64,000 bases of DNA from Alphaproteobacteria bacterium (GCA_040905865.1 JBBDQU010000022.1:1-64000), one strand, 5' to 3'; positions 37,306 to 47,499 are shown, counted from the stretch's first letter. Notes: a model not told the origin generated them from the sequence alone. Made by a program: numbers and translations.

Positions 37306-39080
37306 ATCTTTCCCCTGTAGCCCCGTGGCGTGTACATCCGCATGCCATCGCCGGTGTCCAGCATGCGGGATTCGCTGTTGCCGATGATGAGGATCGTCAG
37401 CATGTCAATTGATTCGATATCCAGGTCGGACAGCGGCACGACGGCCACCGTCTCATCCGGGCGACCCAGGTTTCGGGCGACGGTTACCGGCGTGGAGGGT
37501 GGGCGCGCGGCGGCGAAAATATCGCGCGCCCGGACCAGCAGGTCGCGGCGGCTGTTGCTTTGCGGGTTGTAAAGCGCGGTGACGAAATCGCCGGCGGCGG
37601 CGGCTTCGAGCCGCGCGATGATGGCCCCTCGCGGCGTCAGGAGATCGGATAGCGAGACGGCGCAGAAATCATGCCCCAGCGGCGCGCCGGCCCGCGCGGC
37701 GGCGGCCTGCATCGCGGAAATACCGGGCGCAACGCAAATGGCTATCCGGCGCCAGGCGGGGTCGTCGGTGGCATCCAGCATTTCGTAAACGAGGGTCGCC
37801 AGCGCATAGATGCCGGCATCGCCGGAACAGACCAGCGCGACCCGCTGGCCTTCCGCCGCCTGCGACAGCGCCTCGCGGACCCTGGCGGTTTCCGCACCCA
37901 GCCCGTAGTCGCGCCGCTTCGCCACCGGCACCAGCGCGCCAAGCAGATCGATATAAAGCCCGTATCCGACAACGATATCCGCCTGCGCGATGAGCGCTGT
38001 CGCTTCCGGCGACCGCCAGGCGTCGCTGCCGGGGCCGATGCCCACGACCGAAAGGGCGCCGCGCGGCCGGCCCGCCGGTTCCCCCTCCAATGGCATGGCG
38101 GCGCGGGCGATGGCGCAGGTCGCCCGTTTCGATTTGCGTTTGGCGACGACGAGTTCTCCGTCCGGTCCCGCCAGCGCCAGCGCGGCCCCTTCGGCGACGC
38201 CATGGCAGCCGGTTTCCTGAAACACGATGTCGGACGGATTCCGCAGCCGGGGCGCTTCCGCTTCCAGTTCGGCGGCAGAGAAATACCGTAACGGGGTATT
38301 CAGGGCCGCAGCCGCATGGTGCATCGCGGGCTCGTCCATTTTCAGGTCCAGCGAGCCGATGGCCGCGACCGCGCCCGCGGCGAGCCCCGTTTCGGCGAGG
38401 CTGCGCGCAATCAGCGCCGCCAGTTCGGCCGGGTCCGTTCCCCGCTCGCAGCCGACCCCGACGGTCAGGACCGGCGGATGCAGGACAAGCGTATGGTCGT
38501 TTTCGCAACCGGCGCGTTCCGTGACGCAAACGCCGAGCGCCGCATCGTCACGCCAGGGCGCCCCGGCAAGCCAGGGGGTTACCCCATCCAGCCGCGCGCC
38601 CGCGCCCGACAGCAGCGCCGCCATGACCGGCTTTGCCATTTCCGGGTTGGCGACGCGCCAGCCCGGCGGCGGCTCGTCCAGCGCGAAACCGAAGCGCCGG
38701 TCGCCCGCGGTGGTGATGGCGGGTACGCCGCCGGTGATCCCGGCGATCCGCCGCGCCAGGGCGTTGGCGCCATGATGCCCGCCGATCAATGGCACGATGA
38801 CGCTGCCGTCCTCGTCCAGCGCGACGACGGCGGATTCGCGATGCTTGTTGTCCAGCAGCGGTCCCAGCGCGCGGATCAGGATGCCCGATGCGCAGATACC
38901 GATAATGGGTACGCCTTCGCGGAACAGGCTTCGCAGATGCGCCATTGTGTCGGTGAACACCAAATCGGCATTATCCGCCCGTCCGGCGAATCCGTGAATC
39001 CGCGCCCCGGGAATCCGCGGCTGCAGCCGTCGGGCCAGCGTCAGACCTTCCGCGTTCAGAACGATCAGGGCTGCGTTCAT
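37302..39080 (-). CDS. cobJ: CbiG-CobJ fusion (cobalt-precorrin-5A hydrolase / precorrin-3B C17-methyltransferase)
   Basis: A 592-residue bifunctional protein. The N-terminal about 330 residues are CbiG-like: [22 protein letters not shown] and [21 protein letters not shown], then the C-terminal CbiG/CobE part ([18 protein letters not shown]). From about residue 345 the tetrapyrrole methylase CobJ/CbiH follows: [69 protein letters not shown]. CbiG removes the acetaldehyde fragment in the cobalt-early pathway, so the fusion is a pathway marker. Start 39080 overlaps the cobI stop (ATGA). Confidence 0.95.
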   Translation of the reverse strand: MNAALIVLNAEGLTLARRLQPRIPGARIHGFAGRADNADLVFTDTMAHLRSLFREGVPIIGICASGILIRALGPLLDNKHRESAVVALDEDGSVIVPLIGGHHGANALARRIAGITGGVPAITTAGDRRFGFALDEPPPGWRVANPEMAKPVMAALLSGAGARLDGVTPWLAGAPWRDDAALGVCVTERAGCENDHTLVLHPPVLTVGVGCERGTDPAELAALIARSLAETGLAAGAVAAIGSLDLKMDEPAMHHAAAALNTPLRYFSAAELEAEAPRLRNPSDIVFQETGCHGVAEGAALALAGPDGELVVAKRKSKRATCAIARAAMPLEGEPAGRPRGALSVVGIGPGSDAWRSPEATALIAQADIVVGYGLYIDLLGALVPVAKRRDYGLGAETARVREALSQAAEGQRVALVCSGDAGIYALATLVYEMLDATDDPAWRRIAICVAPGISAMQAAAARAGAPLGHDFCAVSLSDLLTPRGAIIARLEAAAAGDFVTALYNPQSNSRRDLLVRARDIFAAARPPSTPVTVARNLGRPDETVAVVPLSDLDIESIDMLTILIIGNSESRMLDTGDGMRMYTPRGYRGKI

Positions 39081-39781
39081 CGCAGCGCCGTCCCGCGCCG
39101 GTGCACCAGGATCATTGAAAAATAGGGCGCCGCCTTGTCGCTGATATCGGACAGCGGGCACGTGGATTCGTTCGGCATGGTGGCGTGCTCGATATAGCGT
39201 GCATTGCCGGCGAGGCCGAGCCCGGCCAGGACCCGGCGAACCTTGCCGAGGTGACGCCCGACCTTGATGATGGCGGCGCTGTCCGCGCCGAGGATGGCGG
39301 CGGACAGGGCGTCTTCCGGCAGGGGCGCCGGCACGACGCTCAGCATGTCGTTGCGCGACGCCAGCGGCGATCCCGATGCGGCCGCCGCCGCCATCAGCGA
39401 CGATACGCCCGGCACCACGATAACCGGATGATGGTCCGCGACCCGGTCGTACAGGTACATGAACGAGCCGTAGAAAAACGGGTCGCCCTCACAGAGCGCG
39501 ACGACGTTCTGACCCGCGCGCAGATGGCTGCCGATTTCGGTCGCCGCCTCGTCATAGACGCCGCGATCGGGAAAACGGGTCACTTCCAGCGGCATGCGGA
39601 TGGCGATTTCCTTCGGGCTATGCGTGATATGCGGCGCGGCTATTTTCCGGGCCAGGCTTTCGCCTTCCGGCGGCGCGGGCCACGCGATCACCGGGGCGGC
39701 CTGCAGCAGGCGCAGCGCCTTCAGCGTGATCAGCTCCGGGTCGCCCGGGCCGACGCCGATGCCGTACAGGGTTCCGCTCAT
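39077..39781 (-). CDS. cobI: Precorrin-2 C20-methyltransferase
   Basis: A 234-residue tetrapyrrole methylase adding the C20 methyl group. LYGIGVGPGDPELITLKALRLL is the SAM-binding start; VVALCEGDPFFYGSFMYLYDR and VVPGVSSLMAAAAASG are the CobI/CbiL motifs. The true start is the ATG at 39781, which overlaps the cobL stop by 4 nt; a long in-frame ORF extension upstream lies within cobL and is rejected. Confidence 0.95.
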   Translation of the reverse strand: MSGTLYGIGVGPGDPELITLKALRLLQAAPVIAWPAPPEGESLARKIAAPHITHSPKEIAIRMPLEVTRFPDRGVYDEAATEIGSHLRAGQNVVALCEGDPFFYGSFMYLYDRVADHHPVIVVPGVSSLMAAAAASGSPLASRNDMLSVVPAPLPEDALSAAILGADSAAIIKVGRHLGKVRRVLAGLGLAGNARYIEHATMPNESTCPLSDISDKAAPYFSMILVHRRGTALR

Positions 39782-40980
39782 GGTTTCACGGCGCTGAACT
39801 GCGTCACCGGCCGCATGGGCTGCCAGCCGCGCAATCCGCCGATCGGCTTCGCTTCCGATACGGCGATCCGGGTCAGCGCGCCGCCCCATTTTTCCTGGCG
39901 TGACATTAGCATCGCTTCGCCTTCCAGTGTGACTGCATTGGCGACCAGCCGCCCGCCCCTGGCCAACGCCGCCCAGCAGGCCTCCGCCAGGGACAACGCG
40001 CTGACGCCGCCGCCGATAAAGATCGCGTCCGGCTGCGCAAGGTCCGCCAGCGCATCGGGCGCGGTACCGGTAACGATATCCAGCGTCGGCGTGCCCAGCA
40101 TCGCCGCATTGCGGGCGATCAGGGTGCAGCGCTCCGGGCTGCGTTCGATAGCGGCGGCCCTTCCGCCGGCGCGCATCCATTCGATGGCGATAGACCCGCA
40201 GCCGGCGCCGACATCCCACAGGAATTCGCCCGGTTGCGGCGCCAGCGCCGACAGGGTCGCCGCCCGCACGACGCGCTTGGTCAGCTGCCCGTCATGGGCG
40301 AAGGCGTCGTCCGGCAGACCGCCAATCCGGCTATGGGTGAGGGCGCGGTCGCCGCCGACGCAGGCCACGGCGACGGTGTTCAGGTCGGCGGCCGGTGTCT
40401 CGTCCCAGTCATCGGCCGTGGCGATCCGCGCCGATTCGTTCTGCGCGCCCATGTTTTCCAGCACCGTGATTACGCTTTTCCCGTAGCCCCGGTCCCGCAG
40501 GGTCGCGGCGATCTGCGCCGGTGTGCCGCCATCCTCGGACAGGATCAGCAGACGCGCGCCCGGCCGGACGAACAGGTTCAGCGCCGCCAGCGGCCGGCCA
40601 TGCAGGGTCAGGCAGTCGGTTTCATGCAGCGCCCAGCCAAGCCGCGCGGCGGCAAGCGAGAACGCGCCCGGCGCGGGCAGCACCGTCATTGCGTCGGGCC
40701 CAAAGGCGCGCCCCAGGGTCACGCCGATGCCGTAACTCATCGGGTCGCCGGTCGCCAGAACGACGACACGCCGTCCTGCCAGCCGTTTCATCGCTGCAAC
40801 CGTGTCGCCGATCGGCGATGCCCATCCCTGCCGCTCGGCCGGATGGTCGTCCGGCAGCATTGCCAGATGCCGCGCGCCGCCGATGACGATTTCCGCATTG
40901 TCGATCAGGACCCGCGCCGGCGCCGGCAGGTCGCCGATGCCCTCCGCGCCGACGCCGACGATGCTGAGCCAGGGGGTCAT
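39778..40980 (-). CDS. cobL: Precorrin-6Y C5,15-methyltransferase (decarboxylating)
   Basis: A 400-residue two-domain enzyme. The N-terminal half is CbiE-like (LSIVGVGAEGIGDL, VLATGDPMSYGIGVTL); the C-terminal half is a CbiT-like Rossmann methyltransferase (LWDVGAGCGSIAIEWMRAG, about residue 250). It methylates C5 and C15 and decarboxylates the acetate side chain. Overlaps cobH and cobI by 4 nt each. Confidence 0.95.
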   Translation of the reverse strand: MTPWLSIVGVGAEGIGDLPAPARVLIDNAEIVIGGARHLAMLPDDHPAERQGWASPIGDTVAAMKRLAGRRVVVLATGDPMSYGIGVTLGRAFGPDAMTVLPAPGAFSLAAARLGWALHETDCLTLHGRPLAALNLFVRPGARLLILSEDGGTPAQIAATLRDRGYGKSVITVLENMGAQNESARIATADDWDETPAADLNTVAVACVGGDRALTHSRIGGLPDDAFAHDGQLTKRVVRAATLSALAPQPGEFLWDVGAGCGSIAIEWMRAGGRAAAIERSPERCTLIARNAAMLGTPTLDIVTGTAPDALADLAQPDAIFIGGGVSALSLAEACWAALARGGRLVANAVTLEGEAMLMSRQEKWGGALTRIAVSEAKPIGGLRGWQPMRPVTQFSAVKP

Positions 40981-41615
40981 GCGCTATCTCCGCAAAGCGC
41001 ATTGACCGCCGCCGCCGCCATGGCGCTGCCGCCCCGGCGTCCGCGCAGGGCGATGGCGGGGACGCCGAAACTGTCGTCGATCAGGGTGGATTTCGATTCC
41101 GCCGCGCCAATGAAGCCGACCGGAAATCCCAGGATCACGGCGGGTCTCGGCCACCCTTCGGCCAGTCCTTCCAGCAGCCGGAACAATGCCGTCGGGGCGT
41201 TGCCGATGGCCACGACCGCGCCCGCCAGATGCGGCTGCCACAGGGTGACGGCGGCGGCGGAGCGCGTTGTTCCGGAAGACTTCGCCAGGGGCAGGACCCG
41301 GTCGTCGTTCAACAGGCACAGCACGTCATTGTCCCGTGGCAGCCGGTTGCGGGTGACGCCGCGGGCGACCATTTCCGCATCGCACAGGACCGGCGCACCC
41401 CTTGCCAGCGCGTCCCTGCCGGCCAGCGCCGCGCCGCGCGTCGCGACGAGGTCGTCCAGGATTTCCGGCATCGCCGTCGCATGGACCAGCCGCAGCGCGA
41501 CCGACGCCAGGTCATCCGGCAGCGCCGACAGATCGACTTCGCGCCGGATCGCGGCAAAGGATTGCCGATAGATTTCCACCGGGTCGCGGATGTAGTCGTA
41601 ACGCGGTGTCGTCAT
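40977..41615 (-). CDS. cobH: Precorrin-8X methylmutase
   Basis: A 212-residue CobH/CbiC that moves the C11 methyl group to C12. The catalytic histidine is His45 in LRLVHATAMPEI. Further family segments are VLCDAEMVARGVTRNRLP, VVAIGNAPTALFRLLE and ILGFPVGFIGAAESKSTL. It overlaps both the DUF429-like gene upstream and cobL downstream by 4 nt. Confidence 0.96.
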   Translation of the reverse strand: MTTPRYDYIRDPVEIYRQSFAAIRREVDLSALPDDLASVALRLVHATAMPEILDDLVATRGAALAGRDALARGAPVLCDAEMVARGVTRNRLPRDNDVLCLLNDDRVLPLAKSSGTTRSAAAVTLWQPHLAGAVVAIGNAPTALFRLLEGLAEGWPRPAVILGFPVGFIGAAESKSTLIDDSFGVPAIALRGRRGGSAMAAAAVNALCGDSA

Positions 41616-42499
41616 GCGCCCAGTATCCAGGCTTCCTCGCGCTCGACGATCCGGCGCTCCGCCGATGTCAGCGTCGGGTCGCCGGCGAACAGCGGTTCCA
41701 GCGCGCCGGAATCGTCCAGCGTAGCGAAATGCGCCGCGATGCTGCGCACCTGTCTTGCATCCTTTACCATTTCGTCTTCCGGTTCCGGTGCGACCATCGA
41801 GGGGTAAACCTCGGCGAGGATGATCTGCAATCGCGGGTCATGAGTCAGCCCGGTTTCGAACGGCCAGATTCCACTGATCATGGCCAGCCGCGGGTCGGTG
41901 CGCAAGGCCAGCACGCGGGGAATGCCGGTCAGGACCTGGCTGCCGACCGAACCCGCGCCGGCCAGCTGCCAGACGGAACTGGCGGTTTTCGCCAGCCGGT
42001 CGCAGAGCCGCCATTCGTCCAGGTCGCCGGCCCCGTGCGGCCGCCGTCCGCGCCGCCGCAGGCAGGGGCGGCTTTCCTCGCGGACATTGCCCCAGAAGGG
42101 AAACGCCTCGCCGCTGATCCGGGCGTTCAGCCCTTCCGCCACGTCGATGCGGTTATTGGCGTTGCCCGGCGCATCGTCCAGCAAGTCCGCAAGCTCCTGC
42201 CACATATACCGCCAGGGTAGCCCCGGCATGCCGAGCCGCTGGGCGGTGCCCGCCGGGTAGCCGAAGGGAAAATCGAATCCGACGAGGACCCGCTGCCCCG
42301 CGACCGCCAGCGAATCCAGCGTATCGGCGATCGCGGCGGTGGCGTCCGCGCGCGTTGCCGGATTCTCGTGCCGGGTCAGCCGGGTCTTGCCGTCCTGGCG
42401 CTGCAGCAGCGCCCACCAGATCGAATCCTTCCCCTTCGCCGGTTTGGCCGCGGCGCTCCAGTCGACCATGAGATACGCATCGAACAGCGCCATCGTCAC
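41612..42499 (-). CDS. Uncharacterised DUF429-like (RNase H-fold) protein in the corrinoid operon
   Basis: A 295-residue protein without a confident function. The start, LMVDWSAAAKP (Asp13), and the second acidic strand VLVGFDFPFGYPAG (Asp76) look like the first and second strands of an RNase H/DUF429-type fold; further on are NARISGEAFPFWGNVREE and ILAEVYPSMVAPEP. The GTG at 42499 overlaps the cbiX stop (GTGA), with an in-frame ATG at 42493, and the stop overlaps cobH (ATGA). It is thus fixed between two corrin-synthesis genes and probably acts with them. Database names such as 'molybdopterin guanine dinucleotide synthesis protein' sometimes given to relatives look unfounded. Confidence 0.7.
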   Translation of the reverse strand: MTMALFDAYLMVDWSAAAKPAKGKDSIWWALLQRQDGKTRLTRHENPATRADATAAIADTLDSLAVAGQRVLVGFDFPFGYPAGTAQRLGMPGLPWRYMWQELADLLDDAPGNANNRIDVAEGLNARISGEAFPFWGNVREESRPCLRRRGRRPHGAGDLDEWRLCDRLAKTASSVWQLAGAGSVGSQVLTGIPRVLALRTDPRLAMISGIWPFETGLTHDPRLQIILAEVYPSMVAPEPEDEMVKDARQVRSIAAHFATLDDSGALEPLFAGDPTLTSAERRIVEREEAWILGA

Positions 42500-43533
42500 T
42501 CGACCGGGTCCGAATCCTTTTCCATGCTGCGCGGCCCCATCGGGTGGTCGGCATGGGGGTAGGGATGGTGATGGCTGTGCGAATGCTTGCGGTCGTGGCT
42601 ATGGCCGTGGCCGTGCGCATGGCTGTGGCCATGATCGTGCTCATCGTGCGAATGGCCGGCATTGATGCCTTCGACGTGATGGTGATGGCTTTCCTGGGCC
42701 AGCCCGACCTGATCCTCGAATCCCAGCACCTGTTCGCGGTATTTGCACAACTGGCAATTCATCGTATTCGGTCCGCCGAGAATATCCCGCGCCCGTTCGG
42801 CAAAGGTGTCGAGCACCAGCGCGTGATCGTTCAGATATCCGGCCTTGATGAACTGGATATCGGGATGCCGCGCCGCCACCTTGTCGGTGTAATCGTAGAT
42901 CCGCTTCACCAGGACCCCGGTGAACAGGAAATAGGGAAATACGACGATGCGCTTGAAGCCGAGCCGCGTTGCCTGTTCCAGCCCCGGTTCGACCAGCGGG
43001 AAGGTGACGCCGGAATAGGCGGTTTCCGCCCAGCCGAGGCCCAGGCCTTCCCACAGCATGCGGGTGATCTTGGCGACGTTCGAATTGGCGTCCGGGTCCG
43101 AGGCGCCGCGGCCGACGACGACCAGCAGGGTTTCTTCCTTCGGAATGTCGCCGCGCGCAGCGTCCAGCGCCTCGCGGATCCGCGACCCTGCGGCGTTGAT
43201 CATCTTGGGGTCGATGCCAAGCTCCCTTCCATAGAGGATTTCGACATCGTCGTGCTGCGCCTGATAGGTGTTCAGCACCGAGGGAATGTCGTTCTTCGCA
43301 TGGCCGGCTGCGAACAGCATGCCCGGCACCGCCAGTATCCGCCTGTTGCCGCGCGCGCGCAGCGCATCCAGCCCGGTGCGGATAATCGGCGTGGCGAATT
43401 CCAGGAACCCGTAGTCGATATCGTATTCGGGCAGCCGGCCGCGCAGTCCGGCGGCGACCGACCGGAATTCGCGCACCGCGGCCTCGTCGCGGCTGCCGTG
43501 GCCGCATACAATCACGCCGGTCTGTTCGGCCAT
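42496..43533 (-). CDS. cbiX: Sirohydrochlorin cobaltochelatase CbiX with His-rich tail
   Basis: A 345-residue long-form CbiX with two tandem chelatase halves. The first has VIVCGHGSRDEAAV (His12) and PGMLFAAGHAKNDIP, the second GVTFPLVEPGLEQ and FPYFLFTGVLVKRIYDYT. A Cys pair (MNCQLC, about residue 260) is followed by a strongly His-rich tail from about residue 280 (repeated HSHDEHDHGHSH-like units) that should bind metal. It inserts cobalt into sirohydrochlorin, the committing step of the early-cobalt pathway. First gene of the seven-gene operon; the 88 nt up to divergent cbiB must hold both promoters. Confidence 0.93.
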   Translation of the reverse strand: MAEQTGVIVCGHGSRDEAAVREFRSVAAGLRGRLPEYDIDYGFLEFATPIIRTGLDALRARGNRRILAVPGMLFAAGHAKNDIPSVLNTYQAQHDDVEILYGRELGIDPKMINAAGSRIREALDAARGDIPKEETLLVVVGRGASDPDANSNVAKITRMLWEGLGLGWAETAYSGVTFPLVEPGLEQATRLGFKRIVVFPYFLFTGVLVKRIYDYTDKVAARHPDIQFIKAGYLNDHALVLDTFAERARDILGGPNTMNCQLCKYREQVLGFEDQVGLAQESHHHHVEGINAGHSHDEHDHGHSHAHGHGHSHDRKHSHSHHHPYPHADHPMGPRSMEKDSDPVE

Positions 43534-43621
43534 GCAACTTCCCCTTTTACGAAAAATATCCCGAACGCATGTTAACAGTCCAGCTCGTGCGGGTCAGGCC
43601 AATTCTCTCTATGATCGCCGG

Positions 43622-44620
43622 ATGATTTCGATGCCCGAAACTGTTGCCCGCGCGGCGGACCCGCTGGTCGTCCTGACATTCGCCCTGATTCTGGACGCGA
43701 TCGTCGGCGACATGCGCTGGCTGTTCCGTATTCTGCCGCATCCCGTCGTGCTGGCCGGGCGGTTGATCGGCTTCCTGGATGCAAGGCTGAACCGCAGCGG
43801 CCGCAGCGCCGCGAACCGCCTGATCCGGGGCATAATCGTCACACTCATTGTCTCCGGGCTGGCGGCGCTGACCGGCTGGGCGCTGGGCGAGGCCGGACGG
43901 AATATTCCCTATGGCTGGGGGATCGAGCTGTTCTTCGTCACCGTGCTGATCGCGCAGCGCAGCCTCTACGGCCATGCCCGCGCCGTCGCCATTGCGCTGC
44001 GCCGGGACGGGCTGCCGGCGGGCCGCGCCGCCGTCGCCCATATTGTCGGGCGCAAGACCGACCGGCTGGACGAACACGGGGTGGCCCGGGGCGCCATCGA
44101 ATCGCTGGCCGAGAATTTCGCCGATGGCGTCGTCGCCCCCGCCTTCTGGTACGTGATCCTGGGGCTGCCCGGGCTGTTCGCCTACAAGGCGATCAACACG
44201 ATGGACAGCATGATCGGGTACAGGTCCGAGCAATACCGCGATTTCGGCATGGCGGCGGCACGGCTGGACGATGTGGTGAACCTGATCCCGGCGCGGCTTG
44301 CCGGCCTGCTGTTCGTGCTGGCTGCTATCGTGACGCCCACCGCCAATCCCCTGCGCGCCCTGCGCATCATGTGGCGCGACGCGGGGAGGCATGATTCGCC
44401 CAATGCCGGCTGGCCCGAAGCCGCGGTGGCCGGCGCGTTGCGCCTGTCGCTGGGCGGTCCGCGCCAATATCTGGGCGGCGTCGTGAAGGCGGCATGGCTG
44501 GGCGACGGCAACCCCCGCGCCACTGTGCGCGATATTGACCGCGCCCTGCTGCTGTATGGCGTTACAGGGGTGCTGCATCTGCTGTTCTATGTCACCCTGG
44601 CGTCGATGCGGCTGAACTGA
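43622..44620 (+). CDS. cbiB: Adenosylcobinamide-phosphate synthase CbiB/CobD
   Basis: A 332-residue integral membrane protein that attaches the aminopropanol (phosphate) arm to adenosylcobyric acid. [29 protein letters not shown] is the expected N-terminus, followed by [33 protein letters not shown] (family signature) and [15 protein letters not shown]. The start at 43622 is uncertain (an ATG at 43631 is also in frame). The 3' end overlaps the convergent cobQ 3' end by 29 nt. Confidence 0.93.
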   Translation: MISMPETVARAADPLVVLTFALILDAIVGDMRWLFRILPHPVVLAGRLIGFLDARLNRSGRSAANRLIRGIIVTLIVSGLAALTGWALGEAGRNIPYGWGIELFFVTVLIAQRSLYGHARAVAIALRRDGLPAGRAAVAHIVGRKTDRLDEHGVARGAIESLAENFADGVVAPAFWYVILGLPGLFAYKAINTMDSMIGYRSEQYRDFGMAAARLDDVVNLIPARLAGLLFVLAAIVTPTANPLRALRIMWRDAGRHDSPNAGWPEAAVAGALRLSLGGPRQYLGGVVKAAWLGDGNPRATVRDIDRALLLYGVTGVLHLLFYVTLASMRLN

Positions 44621-46070
44621 TCGCCAGCAGCCGGTCTATATCCACATGCGCCTCCAGATGCGCCGCCAGCCGGTCCAGTATTGTCTCCACCTGCAAATCA
44701 TACGCCGCCCCGGCGACATGGCCGGTCCGGATCCGCGACAGGAACGCCGTGCGGAAATCATCCGCCGCGAACAACCCGTGCAGGTAACAGCCCATGACCC
44801 GCCCGTCTGCTGAAACCGCGCCGTCCGCCCGGCCGCTGAAATCGAGCATGGGGCGGGCAAGTCCCGGCCCGGTCGTGCGGCCCATATGCATCTCGTATCC
44901 CCGTACCGTCGCGCCGGTCGCGGTTTCGGCGCCCTGCGCGTCGGTCAGTGTCTTGTCGCCGGCCAGCACCGTCGCCACGTCAAGCAGGCCGAGCCCGTCG
45001 CTGACGCCAGCCGGCCCCTCGATCCCGTCCGGATCGGCGACGCTGTTCCCCAGCATCTGGTAGCCGCCGCACAAGCCGACCACGATACCGCCGCGCCGGA
45101 CATGGGCGTGAATATCGATATCCCAGCCTTCCGCCCGCAGTACCGCGAGGTCCGCGCGCACCGCCTTCGATCCCGACAGCAGCACGATATCCGCGTCGCC
45201 GGGGATCGGGTCGCCCGGCTGCACGATAGTCACGGCGACACCCGGCTCCGCGCCCAGCGGGTCCAGGTCGTCGAAATTGGCGATCCGGCCCAGTCGCGGC
45301 ACGGCAATCCGGATCGCGCCGGACGCCGCCGTCGCCGTCGGGCGATCCAGCGCCATGGCGTCCTCCGCCGGCAGCAGCCGTGCCGCTTCGAACCAGGGAA
45401 CCACCCCGTAACAGGGCATGGCTGTGCGGTCCCGGATGATGTCCAGCGCCGGGTCGAACAACCGCTGGTCGCCGCGGAACTTGTTGACGATATAACCGCG
45501 CAGCAGCCTGCGTTCGGCATCGGTCAGCAATGCATGGGTGCCGACCAGGCTGGCGATCACGCCGCCCCGGTTGATATCGGCGACCAGCACCACCGGCACA
45601 TTGGCCGCTTCGGCGAAACCCATATTGGCGATATCGCCCGCGCGCAGGTTGACCTCCGCCGGGCTGCCGGCGCCCTCGACCAGCACCAGGTCGGCCTGGC
45701 GGCCGAGCCGGTGGAAACTGTCCAGTACACGCGGCAGCAATTGCGGCTTCAGCCGGTAATAGTCCCGCGCGCCGGCGGTGCCGAAGATCCTGCCGCATAA
45801 AATGACCTGCGCTTCGGCTTCCGCCTGCGGTTTCAGCAATACCGGATTCATGTCGACACTGGGGGGCACGCCGCAGGCCCGCGCCTGCAACGCCTGGGCC
45901 CGGCCGATTTCGCCGCCATCGGCGGTGACGGCGGCGTTGTTGGACATGTTTTGCGGCTTGAAGGGCCGCACCGTCAGCCCGCGCCTAAGGCAGGCGCGGG
46001 CCAGCCCGGCAACCAGCAGCGACTTGCCGACATCGGAGCCCGTGCCCTGCAGCATCAATGCGGCGGGCAT
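44592..46070 (-). CDS. cobQ: Cobyric acid synthase (glutamine-hydrolysing)
   Basis: Amidates four side chains of adenosylcobyrinic acid a,c-diamide. The 492-residue protein has the P-loop-like N-terminus [19 protein letters not shown] and [27 protein letters not shown], plus a C-terminal class I glutaminase domain with the catalytic cysteine in [12 protein letters not shown]. Preceded by the SYLF gene by 20 nt, in the unit cobO-SYLF-cobQ. Tail-to-tail overlap with cbiB. Confidence 0.96.
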   Translation of the reverse strand: MPAALMLQGTGSDVGKSLLVAGLARACLRRGLTVRPFKPQNMSNNAAVTADGGEIGRAQALQARACGVPPSVDMNPVLLKPQAEAEAQVILCGRIFGTAGARDYYRLKPQLLPRVLDSFHRLGRQADLVLVEGAGSPAEVNLRAGDIANMGFAEAANVPVVLVADINRGGVIASLVGTHALLTDAERRLLRGYIVNKFRGDQRLFDPALDIIRDRTAMPCYGVVPWFEAARLLPAEDAMALDRPTATAASGAIRIAVPRLGRIANFDDLDPLGAEPGVAVTIVQPGDPIPGDADIVLLSGSKAVRADLAVLRAEGWDIDIHAHVRRGGIVVGLCGGYQMLGNSVADPDGIEGPAGVSDGLGLLDVATVLAGDKTLTDAQGAETATGATVRGYEMHMGRTTGPGLARPMLDFSGRADGAVSADGRVMGCYLHGLFAADDFRTAFLSRIRTGHVAGAAYDLQVETILDRLAAHLEAHVDIDRLLAISSAASTPG

Positions 46071-46090
46071 TCCCGGCCATCCTGTACGGA

Positions 46091-46783
46091 TTATTTGGCG
46101 CTGACGTTTCCGATGACCTGACGCAACCGGTCGGCCTGCGGATTGGCGAATTTGCCGTCGAGCAGAATCGCATTCGGTGTCGCCGTCGTATCGTTATAAT
46201 ATTCGTAATTCATGGATGGGCGCCGTTCGATCACCGCGCCTTCGATCGAGCCGCCCAGGAAGGCGCCCTTGCCGATCGAATAGGTGATGATATCCGCGCC
46301 GACCGCCGTCGTGGTCGAGCCTTCGATGCCGACGCCGTAGGGGCCGACCGCCGCGCTCAGGTCGCCGCCGATCTTCACCCTGTTTTCAAGGATAGAAGTC
46401 AGCCCCTTCGCGGTCATGATGATCAGCATGGTTTCCGACACCTGGCCGCCGGCCTGTAATCCGAAGCTCGCCGCACCCATCGTATAGAAAGCGGGATAGC
46501 TCCACTGGTTGCCGCTGCCCTTGGCCATCAGGACCCCGGTGCCGCCCTCGCCGCCGACGATGAAGGCGCCCTTGATCAGGGCCGGAACGATGAAGACGCC
46601 GCGGGCTTCGCGCAGGTATTTCCTGACGTGGTCCCTGATGTCTTCGCGGCCGGCCAGTTTTTCGATGGTGATGATCGATTTATCGATCAGTTCCTGTTGC
46701 TCCGACAGCGCCCGGGCCGGTGTGCTCGCCGCGAAGGAGGCCGCCATCAGGGCCGCGAAGAAAAATGCTGTAATCCGTGTCAT
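46091..46783 (-). CDS. Secreted SYLF (YSC84-type) lipid-binding domain protein
   Basis: A 230-residue protein with a signal peptide ([25 protein letters not shown], cleavage about residue 25) and one SYLF domain: [48 protein letters not shown] and [24 protein letters not shown] domains bind lipids; the bacterial role is unknown. It sits between cobO and cobQ with short gaps (43 and 20 nt), so it is probably co-transcribed with them although a B12 role is not established. Confidence 0.87.
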   Translation of the reverse strand: MTRITAFFFAALMAASFAASTPARALSEQQELIDKSIITIEKLAGREDIRDHVRKYLREARGVFIVPALIKGAFIVGGEGGTGVLMAKGSGNQWSYPAFYTMGAASFGLQAGGQVSETMLIIMTAKGLTSILENRVKIGGDLSAAVGPYGVGIEGSTTTAVGADIITYSIGKGAFLGGSIEGAVIERRPSMNYEYYNDTTATPNAILLDGKFANPQADRLRQVIGNVSAK

Positions 46784-46826
46784 GCTCTGTTTCCCGTTGC
46801 CGTTGGGGGTCCATGAAGGCTGCCCC

Positions 46827-47450
46827 TCAGAATTCGATGCCCGCCTGTGCCTTTACGCCGCTGCGGAACGGATGTTTCACCTGCGTCATTTCCGTCACCA
46901 GATCCGCCAAGTCGATCAGGGCGTCCTTGGCGTTGCGTCCGGTGACCACGACGTGAAGGTTTTCCGGCCTCGCCGAAAGCGTTTCCACCACCTCATTTAG
47001 GGGTAAATAATCATAGCGCAATACTATATTTAGTTCATCGAGAATTATCATCCGGTATGAAGGGTCAGTCATCAGCGCCTTCGCGTATTCCCAGGCGGCG
47101 CGGGCGGCGGCGATATCGCGCTGCCGGTCCTGGGTATCCCAGGTGAAGCCCTCGCCCATTGCCTTGATCGTGCAGCGTTCGGGGAATTTATCCAGCACCT
47201 CGCGTTCCCCGGTTGCCCAGGCACCCTTTACGAACTGCACGATGCCGACCTTCATGCCGTTGCCGATGGCCCGCACCGCCAGTCCCATGGCGGCGGTGGA
47301 CTTCCCCTTGCCCTTGCCGGTATGGACGATCAGCAGTCCCTTCTCAATGGTCTTGCCGGCCAGCATCCGGTCTCTGGCGGCCTTCTTGCTGGCCATCTTT
47401 TCCGCATGCCGCGCGTCCGCTTCGGCCTCCGTCATCCCCTCGGTCTTCAT
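46827..47450 (-). CDS. cobO: Corrinoid adenosyltransferase CobO/BtuR
   Basis: Transfers the adenosyl group of ATP to Co(I) corrinoids. The 207-residue protein has a CobA/CobO-type P-loop HTGKGKGKSTAAMG (Gly45-Ser51), VGIVQFVKGAWATGE, and MIILDELNIVLRYDYLPLNEV. The ATG at 47450 has AGGAG about 10 nt upstream. First gene of the unit cobO-SYLF-cobQ. Confidence 0.96.
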   Translation of the reverse strand: MKTEGMTEAEADARHAEKMASKKAARDRMLAGKTIEKGLLIVHTGKGKGKSTAAMGLAVRAIGNGMKVGIVQFVKGAWATGEREVLDKFPERCTIKAMGEGFTWDTQDRQRDIAAARAAWEYAKALMTDPSYRMIILDELNIVLRYDYLPLNEVVETLSARPENLHVVVTGRNAKDALIDLADLVTEMTQVKHPFRSGVKAQAGIEF

Positions 47451-47499
47451 CCGCGTTTATCTCCTGTTCCCGGCGCCTATGTATTACGGGCGTTATTCA

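Noticed and set aside
39782-40219. Upstream extension of cobI to 40219
   Set aside because: It overlaps cobL; the ATG at 39781 gives the family N-terminus and the ATGA junction.
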